A DNA stretch of 11,075 nucleotides. Origin: JBOFLG01 sp051657745. Lineage in GTDB: Bacteria; Actinomycetota; Actinomycetes; Actinomycetales; Dermatophilaceae. Positions 1-6,544 of this stretch are shown piece after piece; within the stretch, counting starts at the first letter, position 1; each line of letters begins with the position of its first letter. The stretch spans positions 1-11,075 of the forward strand of contig JBOFLG010000244.1 of assembly GCA_051657745.1 (NCBI GenBank), read 5' to 3'. Made by a program: the position numbers and the translations under genes. The notes below the pieces were generated by a model. It did no database searches, was not told the DNA's origin, and saw only the letters and a list, made by a program, of their open reading frames with translations.

Positions 1-1217
1 CCGACGAGGTGGTTGGTGGCGAGGTCGAGAGTGCGAGCGACGTGGCCGGTGCCGACGAGGTGGTTGGTGGCGAGGTCGAGAGTGCGAGCGACGTGGCCGG
101 CGCTGCCGATGTGGATGGCGCCGATGACGCGGTTGGTGAGGTGAGTGTGGTTGACGACGTGGTCGACAGCGGGGCTGATGTCGTGAGTGGTGCTGGCGAG
201 GTGGTCGGGGGTGAGGCCGACGTCGTGAGTGGTGCTGGCGAGGTGGTCGGGGGTGAGGCCGACGTCGTGAGTGGTGTCGGCGACGTGGGTGCTGCTGGCG
301 GTGTTGATGACGTGACCGCGGGCGGCGGGGTGGTTCCCAGTGAGGGCGGCGTTGGTGATCTGGATGGCGTCGATGACGTGGTTGATGAGGACGGCGTGGT
401 GGACGTCGTGGTCGACAGCGGCGCCGACATCGACACTGGTGCTGGTGACGTGGTCGACGTCGTGGTCGACAGCGGCGCCGACATCGACACTGGTGCTGGT
501 GACGTGGTCGACGTCGTGGTCGACAGCGGCGCCGACATCGACACTGGCGCTAGTGACGTGGTCGACGTCGTGAGTGGTGGTGACGGTGAGGCCGAGAACG
601 CCGGTGAGGCCGAGAACGCCGATGGTGGCGATCACATGATCAGCGCCGAGGTGAGTGTTGTGCCGAGCAGGTCGGTGGCCTCGTTGGAGGACCTTGCCTT
701 GAGCGCGTTTCCGATCAGCACTGCCCGCGATGCGTTCGGGTCCGCCGACCCCGCAGGCGATGAGGATCTGGTCGGAGCCGATTCTGCTGAGTATGCGGCG
801 TCATCCTCCGACGTCGACAGGACCAGTCCCGCCGACGTGGCACTCGACAACGGCGACTCCGCCGTGTTTGGTGCATCGACGCCTCAGACGGATGCTGCGG
901 GCCAGGCCAGGAGTACTCCCGATGCTGATGTTCCGCCACCCGGCGGCGAGAACAGTGCTGCGATCGGGGACGAGGTGGCGGCATCCGGGCGGCGGATCTC
1001 CAGCCTGGAGGAAGTGCGCGACGGTGGCTACAGCGTGGGGTCCGCAGCGCCCGTCACGGATGGCGCCCAGCCGCTCGGGCACGCGGTTCAGGCATACCGC
1101 GACTCGATGACTTTCGTGACTCCTGGCGACGCGGCATACGACGAGCGCGAGCCGGACGTCTGGTTCTACGACGACCACGCCGCCGAAAAAGCCGGATTCC
1201 GCCACCTGGCGTCCTGA
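1..1217 (+). CDS. Acidic repeat protein with C-terminal sunset-type domain (5' end outside window)
   Basis: The frame is open to the left edge, so the gene is partial. The visible part is just over 400 residues; numbers here count from the GTG at 9. Residues 1-215 are Asp/Glu/Val/Gly/Ala-rich in-frame repeats with no Lys or Arg at all; the first basic residue is Arg221 and the only Lys is near 394. Residues 220-330 are non-repetitive Ala/Ser/Asp-rich linker. Residues about 332-400 match the actinobacterial sunset-type C-terminal domain: a LEEVRDGGYSVGSAAP segment, then a QPLGHAV...Y..S.TFVTPG core, a DVWF motif and a closing AEKAGFR. That domain occurs at the C-terminus of diverse actinobacterial proteins and its function is not established. 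No signal peptide or membrane segment is visible, but the N-terminus is missing. The cellular role is unknown. A hairpin lies 4 nt past the stop. Confidence 0.75.
   Translation, partial: DEVVGGEVESASDVAGADEVVGGEVESASDVAGAADVDGADDAVGEVSVVDDVVDSGADVVSGAGEVVGGEADVVSGAGEVVGGEADVVSGVGDVGAAGGVDDVTAGGGVVPSEGGVGDLDGVDDVVDEDGVVDVVVDSGADIDTGAGDVVDVVVDSGADIDTGAGDVVDVVVDSGADIDTGASDVVDVVSGGDGEAENAGEAENADGGDHMISAEVSVVPSRSVASLEDLALSAFPISTARDAFGSADPAGDEDLVGADSAEYAASSSDVDRTSPADVALDNGDSAVFGASTPQTDAAGQARSTPDADVPPPGGENSAAIGDEVAASGRRISSLEEVRDGGYSVGSAAPVTDGAQPLGHAVQAYRDSMTFVTPGDAAYDEREPDVWFYDDHAAEKAGFRHLAS
3..104 (+). repeat. Two tandem 51-bp in-frame repeats
   Basis: Copies at 3-53 and 54-104 each encode a 17-residue unit beginning DEVVGGEVESASDVAG. 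They differ at two third-codon positions near their 3' ends. More copies may lie left of the window. Confidence 0.9.
177..290 (+). repeat. 42-bp in-frame repeats, two full copies and one partial
   Basis: Full copies at 177-218 and 219-260 encode a 14-residue unit (DVVSGAGEVVGGEA) and differ at one base. A degenerate third copy starts at 261 and fades by about 290. Confidence 0.85.
405..566 (+). repeat. Three tandem 54-bp in-frame repeats
   Basis: Copies at 405-458, 459-512 and 513-566 encode an 18-residue unit (VVVDSGADIDTGAGDVVD). Copies 1 and 2 are identical at every base, including silent positions; copy 3 has two substitutions. This indicates recent expansion by slippage or unequal recombination. 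Confidence 0.92.
588..623 (+). repeat. Two tandem 18-bp in-frame repeats
   Basis: Copies at 588-605 and 606-623 encode EAENAG and EAENAD. They close the repetitive half of the acidic protein. Confidence 0.8.
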
Positions 1218-1221
1218 CGCC

Positions 1222-1237
1222 CACGGCTCGGGCCGTG
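1222..1237 (+). terminator. Candidate GC hairpin terminator after the acidic repeat gene
   Basis: Arms CACGGC and GCCGTG pair perfectly around a TCGG loop, starting 4 nt after the stop codon. There is no U-tract, which is common for actinobacterial hairpins. Its function as a terminator is inferred from position only. Confidence 0.4.
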
Positions 1238-1289
1238 CTGATCGGCCAGCCCAGCGTGTCGCCGCCGGGTGGGTGGCGGAACGACCAGA

Positions 1290-1307
1290 TAGGTTCGTGC
1301 ACACGAA
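1290..1307 (+). promoter_or_regulatory. Candidate pntAB promoter -10 and overlapping palindrome
   Basis: TAGGTT at 1290-1295 fits the actinobacterial TANNNT -10 consensus and would give a transcription start near 1302. A palindrome with arms TTCGTG (1294-1299) and CACGAA (1302-1307) separated by CA overlaps the -10 and presumed start, a typical position for a repressor operator. No clear -35 is visible. A GAGAGGAA ribosome-binding stretch follows at about 1320-1327, before the GTG of pntA. Confidence 0.35.
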
Positions 1308-1334
1308 GGCACCCACTGACGAGAGGAAGCATTC

Positions 1335-2930
1335 GTGCGCATCGGAGTCCCTCGGGAGTCCCGCTCGGGTGAAACTCGGGTTGCTGCCACTCCGGCGACG
1401 ACTCGAAAACTGCTTGCGCTCGGGTACACCGTGTTCGTCGAATCCGGCGCCGGTCGCTCGGCCAGTTTTAGCGACGCCGCGTACATGGAGGCTGGGGCTG
1501 ACATCGTCGGGCCCGAGGTGTGGAACGCTGACGTCATCCTCAAGATCAACCCACCTGCTGCCCTCGAGGTCGATCACCTTCGGGCGGGCCAGGTGCTCGT
1601 CGCGCTGCTCGCGCCGGCCTTCGACCCAGCGCTCACTGGCCGGCTCGCCGCACGCGGCGTCACTGCGCTGGCGATGGACGCGGTGCCACGCATCTCGCGC
1701 GCGCAGTCCCTCGACGTGCTCTCGTCGATGGCGAACATCGGCGGCTACCGCGCGGTGATCGAGGCAGCCCACGAGTTCGGGGCCTTTTTCACCGGGCAGG
1801 TCACCGCGGCGGGAAAGGTGCCACCCGCCAAGGTGCTCGTTGTCGGCGCAGGTGTCGCCGGCTTGGCTGCGATCGGTACCGCAGGCAGCCTCGGCGCCGT
1901 GGTCCGGGCGTTCGACGCCCGACCCGAGGTGGCCGAGCAAGTCGAGTCGCTGGGGGCCGAGTTCCTCCGTATCGATGTCGGTGACACCGGCCCGTCGGCG
2001 GATGGCTACGCACAGGAAACCAGCGCCGATTTCGACGCGAAGGCAGCCGAGTTGTATGCCGCGCAGGCAGCCGATGTCGACATCGTCGTCACCACCGCAC
2101 TGATCCCTGGGCGCCCGGCGCCTCAGCTACTGACCGCCGAGATGGTGGCGTCGATGAAGGCGGGCGCGGTCGTCGTCGACATGGCGGCCGCGAACGGCGG
2201 CAACGTCGAAGGCACCGTCCCGGGCCAGCGGGTCGTCACCGCCAACGGCGTCACCATCCTGGGGTACACCGACTTGCCCAGCCGGTTGCCCACCCAGGCG
2301 TCGCAACTGTTTGGGACGAACCTGGCCAACCTCATGACCCTGCTCACCCCCGGCAAGGACGGTGAGGTTGTGCTCGATCTCGACGATGTCGTTCAGCGCG
2401 GCATGACGACGGTGCACGACGGCCAGGTGCTCTGGCCACCACCTCCGGTTTCGGTGTCGGCCCCGACGGTCCCCCCGCCGGCCATCGTGTCGGCATCCGC
2501 TGAGTCGGTGCAGGACGCTGGGGTCGGCGCCGTCAACGACGGATCTCTCCGCCCACGGCCGCGGCGCGCTCTCGGGAAGGGTGAGCGGCTGGCGCTGCTC
2601 GCCGTAGGAGGCGCCGTGTTTCTGCTCGGAGCGGCTCTCGCTCCTGAGCCGTTCCTTGGACACCTTATGGTCTTCGTATTGTCGGTCGTCGTCGGGTTCT
2701 ACGTCATCGGCAACGTGCACCACGCGCTGCACACCCCGCTGATGTCGGTGACCAACGCGATCAGCGGGATCATCGTCGTCGGGGCCTTGGTGCAAGTGGG
2801 GCAGGGGAACGCGGCGGTGTCGGTGTTGGCGTTTCTCGCCATTCTCGTCGCGAGCGTCAACGTGTTCGGTGGTTTCCGGGTGACGGCGCGGATGTTGCAG
2901 ATGTTCCGCCGCGAGGAGCCGGCCCGATGA
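1335..2930 (+). CDS. pntA: Proton-translocating NAD(P) transhydrogenase subunit alpha
   Basis: This 531-residue protein pairs with PntB to form the membrane enzyme that couples proton inflow to hydride transfer from NADH to NADP+, supplying NADPH. Residues 1-140 are the AlaDH/PNT N-terminal domain (RIGVPRES at the start). The RQD loop that reaches the NADP domain is visible as Arg119, Gln124 and Asp127. The NAD-binding Rossmann fold has GAGVAG at 171-176 and its acidic partner Asp194. Residues 371-415 form a Pro/Ala/Ser-rich linker ending in a basic cluster. Four hydrophobic segments follow at about 419-437, 443-459, 468-488 and 493-513, so this is the fused form (domain I plus membrane part), slightly longer than E. 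coli PntA at 510. Some mycobacteria split this gene in two. The GTG start is set by family alignment and by GAGGAA about 8 nt upstream. The stop overlaps the pntB start by 4 nt. Confidence 0.96.
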   Translation: MRIGVPRESRSGETRVAATPATTRKLLALGYTVFVESGAGRSASFSDAAYMEAGADIVGPEVWNADVILKINPPAALEVDHLRAGQVLVALLAPAFDPALTGRLAARGVTALAMDAVPRISRAQSLDVLSSMANIGGYRAVIEAAHEFGAFFTGQVTAAGKVPPAKVLVVGAGVAGLAAIGTAGSLGAVVRAFDARPEVAEQVESLGAEFLRIDVGDTGPSADGYAQETSADFDAKAAELYAAQAADVDIVVTTALIPGRPAPQLLTAEMVASMKAGAVVVDMAAANGGNVEGTVPGQRVVTANGVTILGYTDLPSRLPTQASQLFGTNLANLMTLLTPGKDGEVVLDLDDVVQRGMTTVHDGQVLWPPPPVSVSAPTVPPPAIVSASAESVQDAGVGAVNDGSLRPRPRRALGKGERLALLAVGGAVFLLGAALAPEPFLGHLMVFVLSVVVGFYVIGNVHHALHTPLMSVTNAISGIIVVGALVQVGQGNAAVSVLAFLAILVASVNVFGGFRVTARMLQMFRREEPAR

Positions 2931-4363
2931 CGCTGACGCTTGTCCAGGGCGCGTACATCCTGGCCGGTCTGCTCTTCATCCTCGCGCTCGCCGGGTTGTC
3001 GAAACACGAGACCGCGCGCCGCGGCAACGTGTTCGGCGTGATCGGGATGGCGGTCGCGCTGGCAGCCACCGTTGTCGCCGCGACGGTCGGCATCGATGCA
3101 GCACCCCTCGGCAACGGTGGCAACGACCGGGACGGCAGCGGCTGGGTCGGGCTGTTACTGATCGCCGGCGCGATGGCAATCGGTGCTGCTATCGGACTCA
3201 ACCGGGCGCGCAAGGTCGAGATGACCGGCATGCCCGAGTTGATCGCACTACTGCATAGTTTCGTCGGGCTCGCGGCAGTCCTCGTCGGCTGGAACAGCGC
3301 GTACGAGAAGACTCCCTACCCAGCCATCCATGATGTCGAGGTCGCGGTGGGGGTGTTCATCGGTGCGGTGACTCTCACCGGCTCGGTCGTCGCGTTCCTC
3401 AAGCTGTCGGCTCGGGTCTCCTCCGCTCCACTGATGCTGCCGGGCCGTCACTGGCTCAACGTCGGCGCGCTCGCGTCATCCGGGCTGTTCACCCTCGTCT
3501 ATACCGCGCTTCCGGACGAGTCCACGGCGGCGAAGTCCACGCTCCTCGGCCTCATCACGCTGCTCGCCCTAGCCCTCGGCTGGCATTTGGTGGCATCGAT
3601 CGGCGGCGGCGACATGCCGGTGGTGGTGTCGATGCTCAACAGCTACTCGGGGTGGGCGGCGGCCGCGGCTGGCTTCCTCCTCGGTAATGACCTGTTGATC
3701 ATTACCGGCGCGCTTGTCGGCTCCTCCGGTGCGTACCTGTCGTACATCATGTGCCGCGCGATGAACCGCTCGTTCCTCTCGGTGATCGCGGGCGGGTTCG
3801 GGGTCGAGGCGGGCACGGTCAGCACCGACGGCGAGGTCGGTGAGCACTGTGAGGTGACCCCAGCGGGTGCGGCCGAGTTGCTCGCGAACGCACGCTCGGT
3901 GGTCATCACCCCGGGGTACGGGATGGCGGTGGCGCAGGCTCAGTATCCGGTGGCCGAGTTGTCGCGCCGGTTGCGTGAGCGCGGGGTCGAGGTGCGGTTC
4001 GGCATCCACCCGGTAGCGGGTCGGCTGCCGGGGCACATGAATGTGCTTCTCGCCGAGGCCAAGGTGCCCTACGACATCGTGCTCGAGATGGACGAGGTCA
4101 ACGACGACCTCGCCGCTACTGATGTCGTGCTGGTGATCGGGGCCAACGACACCGTGAACCCGGCAGCGCAGGAGGATCCGGGGTCGCCGATTGCGGGGAT
4201 GCCGGTGCTGCGGGTGTGGGAGGCGGGCACTGTGGTGGTGTTCAAGCGGTCGATGGCCACTGGGTATGCCGGGGTGCAGAACCCGCTGTTCTTCCGGCCG
4301 AACACCTCGATGCTGTTCGGTGACGCCAAGGACCGCGTCGAGGACATCCTCGCGGCACTCTGA
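2927..4363 (+). CDS. pntB: Proton-translocating NAD(P) transhydrogenase subunit beta
   Basis: This 478-residue partner of PntA carries the rest of the proton channel and the NADP(H)-binding domain. Residues 1-290 are hydrophobic with about nine membrane segments. The MPELIALLHSFVGLAAVLVG segment contains His110, equivalent to the channel His91 of E. coli, and SMLNSYSGWAAA contains Asn238, equivalent to Asn222. Residues 322-478 are the NADP domain, with GYGMAVAQ at 330-337, HPVAGRLPGHMNVLLAEA at 361-378, Asp389 in the EMDEVN loop, IGANDTVNP at 404-412, and the KR-M-TGYAGVQNPLF phosphate-binding region from 440. No key residue is missing. The ATG overlaps the pntA stop (ATGA), so the two are translationally coupled. 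The last codons are duplicated just downstream. Confidence 0.97.
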   Translation: MTLTLVQGAYILAGLLFILALAGLSKHETARRGNVFGVIGMAVALAATVVAATVGIDAAPLGNGGNDRDGSGWVGLLLIAGAMAIGAAIGLNRARKVEMTGMPELIALLHSFVGLAAVLVGWNSAYEKTPYPAIHDVEVAVGVFIGAVTLTGSVVAFLKLSARVSSAPLMLPGRHWLNVGALASSGLFTLVYTALPDESTAAKSTLLGLITLLALALGWHLVASIGGGDMPVVVSMLNSYSGWAAAAAGFLLGNDLLIITGALVGSSGAYLSYIMCRAMNRSFLSVIAGGFGVEAGTVSTDGEVGEHCEVTPAGAAELLANARSVVITPGYGMAVAQAQYPVAELSRRLRERGVEVRFGIHPVAGRLPGHMNVLLAEAKVPYDIVLEMDEVNDDLAATDVVLVIGANDTVNPAAQEDPGSPIAGMPVLRVWEAGTVVVFKRSMATGYAGVQNPLFFRPNTSMLFGDAKDRVEDILAAL

Positions 4364-4389
4364 TGAGGACATCCCCGCGGCACTCTGAT
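4340..4389 (+). repeat. 25-bp tandem duplication spanning the pntB stop codon
   Basis: Bases 4340-4364, covering the last seven codons of pntB and its TGA, are repeated at 4365-4389 with one difference (CCTCGC versus CCCCGC). Since 25 is not a multiple of 3, the second copy is out of frame and untranslated. The product is unchanged. Confidence 0.92.
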
Positions 4390-4495
4390 GATGAGCTTCC
4401 CCGAGTCGTAGGTTGTCGGCTGGTTGCCATCACCACCGCACTCGTTGGGCATCCGATTCGAGTGTGACGCGAATGACGAGCCGCTCGCAGTGGTC

Positions 4496-4553
4496 GGCCA
4501 AGTCCCGTTCCGACGCCAGCCTCTGCGTGACGCCGGAACGGGTGTTCTTGGCC
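4496..4553. terminator. Long interrupted inverted repeat between converging genes
   Basis: Outer arms GGCCAAG (4496-4502) and CTTGGCC (4547-4553) and inner arms CCCGTTCCG (4504-4512) and CGGAACGGG (4534-4542) are perfectly complementary, separated by a 1-nt/4-nt internal loop. It lies between the ends of pntB (plus) and the small gene at 4581-4892 (minus), 27 nt beyond the stop of the latter. It suits a bidirectional terminator, although no U-tract is present. A mobile-element remnant is a less likely alternative. Confidence 0.5.
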
Positions 4554-4580
4554 GGGGGTGCGAGAGCCGGTGCGTAGGGC

Positions 4581-4892
4581 TCAGTTCTGGCCGGGCCGGT
4601 GGGTGTGCGCAGCGTCGCTAGTCAGTTCGACTGCGTCGTAGGCGTCGAGGAGATCTCCGAGGGCCAGATCGAGGTGCTGCGCGGCGTCCGGGATGTCGTC
4701 TCGAAGGTCACGCTGGAGACGGCTGACCGCTTCGACACACGCAGCGACCCGGTTTCGTATCTGGATGGGTTCGGCCCTCGGTCCGGTGGTGTCGGCAGCA
4801 CCGAGAGCGCCGACGTTCCAGTCGACGTCTTCCACGCTCGCCGAATCGCTACCCCTCTCAACCCCTGCGGTACCGCGCTGCCCGTGTCGCAT
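4581..4892 (-). CDS. Small helical protein of unknown function
   Basis: This 103-residue protein is not recognised as any family. Residues 1-45 are Gly/Ala/Asp-rich and probably disordered. Residues 46-92 (about RNRVAACVEAVSRLQRDLRD through ALGDLLDAYDAVEL) look like one or two amphipathic acidic helices, as in small antitoxins, adaptors or anti-activators. It is supported as a real gene by a strong ribosome-binding site, AGGAGGGG on the minus strand (4895-4902), just ahead of the ATG, and by G/C-rich third positions across the frame. It is divergent from the ParB-like gene and shares a 143-bp control region holding two palindromes, so the two may be co-regulated. The overlapping plus-strand frame at 4599-4904 has no comparable ribosome-binding site. 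Confidence 0.6.
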   Translation of the reverse strand: MRHGQRGTAGVERGSDSASVEDVDWNVGALGAADTTGPRAEPIQIRNRVAACVEAVSRLQRDLRDDIPDAAQHLDLALGDLLDAYDAVELTSDAAHTHRPGQN

Positions 4893-4931
4893 TGCCCCTC
4901 CTGATCATGGTGGATCTACTTAGCCAGTAGA

Positions 4932-4959
4932 GTGGCATATGCCACCTTGCAATGCAAGG
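4932..4959. promoter_or_regulatory. Two abutting perfect palindromes in a divergent promoter region
   Basis: GTGGCATATGCCAC (4932-4945) is a perfect 14-bp palindrome. CCTTGCA (4945-4951) and TGCAAGG (4953-4959) form a second perfect palindrome around a single A and share base 4945 with the first. They sit in the AT-richest part of the window, 40-67 bp from the small gene's start and 77-104 bp from the ParB-like start. They look like operators for one or two dimeric DNA-binding proteins. They do not resemble the canonical chromosomal parS sequence. Confidence 0.55.
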
Positions 4960-4978
4960 CCAGAACTGTCTTCGCGAG

Positions 4979-4984
4979 TACGCT
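4979..4984 (+). promoter_or_regulatory. Candidate -10 element of the ParB-like gene
   Basis: TACGCT fits TANNNT and would start transcription near 4991, leaving a leader of about 45 nt. No convincing -35 is seen. The palindromes lie 20-47 bp upstream, where a regulator could block or recruit RNA polymerase. Confidence 0.3.
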
Positions 4985-5023
4985 TAGAGGCAATGCGCGC
5001 TGGGGCCAGCCGGCTCGCCAAGC

Positions 5024-5029
5024 GGAGGG
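5024..5029 (+). promoter_or_regulatory. Ribosome-binding site that decides the ParB-like start
   Basis: GGAGGG directly abuts the ATG at 5030, leaving no spacing. It is 6 nt ahead of the in-frame GTG at 5036, which is an ideal distance, so GTG 5036 is preferred. Confidence 0.6.
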
Positions 5030-5035
5030 ATGCCG

Positions 5036-6544
5036 GTGGCTCGAGTTCCTGAGGACGTTCGTCACGTGAAAGTCGATGCATTGGCGCTCGACTTGAACAA
5101 CTTCCGGTTTGCAGTCGAGCAACCGGACGAGGCGATGGCGTTCAACCTCCTATTCGACGAGGAGGACGTCATGAGCGTGGCCAACTCGCTACTGCGTGAG
5201 GGCTATCGGACCAACGAGGTGCCCCTCGTCGTCGAGGAGAACAGGCGCTACGTCGTTCTCGAAGCGAACCGGCGCGTGAGCGCACTCCGCGCCCTGCGTG
5301 ACCCATCTCTTGTGCCGAAGCACCAGGACTCCCTGAGGACGCTGATTCGTCGATACCAGACCGATGCCGACGACCTGCCGGACGGGATCTATGTGACCGT
5401 CTATCCAGATCGTGCCGCGGCGGCGCCGGTACTGGCCCGCCAGCACATCGGGGAGGACAAGAAGCGGTGGGGGCTGGACGAACAGGCGAAGTTCGTCCTT
5501 GCTCAACTTGCTGGCGGTGCCGACCTCAAGACGCTGCGGGCCACACAGACCGGGATCAAGGACGTCGTACGTCTCGTGAAGATGGGGCGCGTGCGCCAGG
5601 CTCTGAAGGACACCGCGTTCACCGACACCGGCCTTGCCGAGTACGCGACCGGAGCGGACCTGAAGATGTCTGCGTTCGAGTACGCCTATCGAGATCGGAG
5701 CATCCGCCCGCTGCTCGGCTTCGACTTCGACGACGAGGGGGACGTGGTCTCCCGCCCGCAGACCCCGGGACAGATCGCCGTTCTCGAAAGGCTGCTGCGC
5801 GGCTTTCGCAGCGGCGAACTCAGCACACGCAAGGTGCTGAACCACAAGAAGGAGCAGCCGTACCAGGATCTCGTCGACGAGTTGCGAACGTTGGCAGACG
5901 CCGCCTCGCCGACCGCACCTGCTCCGACAATCGCATCTACATCCGCACCGTATGCTGATACCTACTCAGGCGACTCGCCGACCGATTTCGTTGCTGGACA
6001 GCCGCGGCCGAGCAGTCTGGTAGGCGGTGCCCCGGGGTTGTCGATCACGCCGGAAACGTCCTTCCCGACAGGGCCGTCCAGTACACCTGTCGGCCCGAAC
6101 AGCCCAGACTCCAAGCGAAAGCTCGTCCTCGGTGAGTTGCAACTCACGAACGCACCCGTGGGTTTGGAGAAGCGCTTCTTCGAACTGCGAAGCATCGACA
6201 TCACGACCCATCCCGCGGCGGCCGCCATGCTGCTGCGCTCCGTCGTCGAGTCCTTGATCAAGCACCACTACACGCGCCGCGGTGACACGACTGTTGCCGG
6301 GATGCTGAGCCAGGTGGTGCCGCGTGTGGCCAAGGACTACGGGAGCACGAAGTCCTTGGAACGCTCGATCCGGTTGCTGCAGAACTCTCTTGCACCCAAG
6401 GACCGCCCCGGTTCGGGGTCGTGGTTCAACGCCGCCGGGCACGACCCCGCGATGGTTATCGAGGCTCAGCAGGTGCGTGACGCATGGCAGGAACTACAGC
6501 CTCTGGTGCAGTTCCTTCTGCAGCAGGCGCCCGCCACCCCCTGA
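5036..6544 (+). CDS. ParB N-terminal domain protein with helical C-terminal domain
   Basis: The protein has 502 residues from the GTG. Residues about 10-130 resemble the ParB/Srx-type N-terminal fold: an NNFRF segment, SLLREGYRTNEVPLVVEEN, then LEANRRVSALRAL, which matches the position of the ParB GERR nucleotide-binding box. Residues 145-200 (DEQAKFVLAQL through IKDVVRLVKMGRVRQAL) resemble the ParB/KorB helix-turn-helix region. Residues about 285-360 are a Pro/Ser/Thr-rich flexible linker. Residues 363-496 form a separate helical domain (LEKRFFELRSIDI..HPAAAAMLLRSVVESLIKHH), reminiscent of HEPN-like helical bundles, though a canonical R-x4-6-H motif is not clear. There is no ParA nearby, so chromosome partitioning is unlikely. 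The convergent, overlapping adenine methyltransferase suggests a defence or modification role (inferred). ParB-like domains can bind CTP or act as nucleases; which applies here is unknown. Confidence 0.8.
   Translation: MARVPEDVRHVKVDALALDLNNFRFAVEQPDEAMAFNLLFDEEDVMSVANSLLREGYRTNEVPLVVEENRRYVVLEANRRVSALRALRDPSLVPKHQDSLRTLIRRYQTDADDLPDGIYVTVYPDRAAAAPVLARQHIGEDKKRWGLDEQAKFVLAQLAGGADLKTLRATQTGIKDVVRLVKMGRVRQALKDTAFTDTGLAEYATGADLKMSAFEYAYRDRSIRPLLGFDFDDEGDVVSRPQTPGQIAVLERLLRGFRSGELSTRKVLNHKKEQPYQDLVDELRTLADAASPTAPAPTIASTSAPYADTYSGDSPTDFVAGQPRPSSLVGGAPGLSITPETSFPTGPSSTPVGPNSPDSKRKLVLGELQLTNAPVGLEKRFFELRSIDITTHPAAAAMLLRSVVESLIKHHYTRRGDTTVAGMLSQVVPRVAKDYGSTKSLERSIRLLQNSLAPKDRPGSGSWFNAAGHDPAMVIEAQQVRDAWQELQPLVQFLLQQAPATP

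Noticed and set aside
405..566. CRISPR-like array from the repeated 54-bp units
   Set aside because: The units are directly contiguous without spacers and stay in frame within a coding region, so they are protein repeats.
801..1940. 379-codon minus-strand open frame across the sunset-domain gene and pntA
   Set aside because: It runs antisense to the well-supported pntA and shows no family features; long antisense frames are expected in GC-rich coding DNA.
3569..4372. 267-codon minus-strand open frame opposite pntB
   Set aside because: pntB on the plus strand is unambiguous, and the antisense product is His/Arg-rich low-complexity sequence typical of a shadow frame.
4599..4904. 101-codon plus-strand frame overlapping the small minus-strand gene
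   Set aside because: No ribosome-binding site and no recognisable features; the minus-strand frame has AGGAGGGG and better third-position bias.
5189..5845. 218-codon minus-strand open frame opposite the ParB-like gene
   Set aside because: It has no recognisable domain and no ribosome-binding site; the plus-strand frame has clear ParB-like motifs.
5036..6544. Chromosomal or plasmid partition ParB
   Set aside because: No ParA neighbour, no parS-like 16-mer nearby, a divergent EANRR box and an unrelated helical C-terminal domain.
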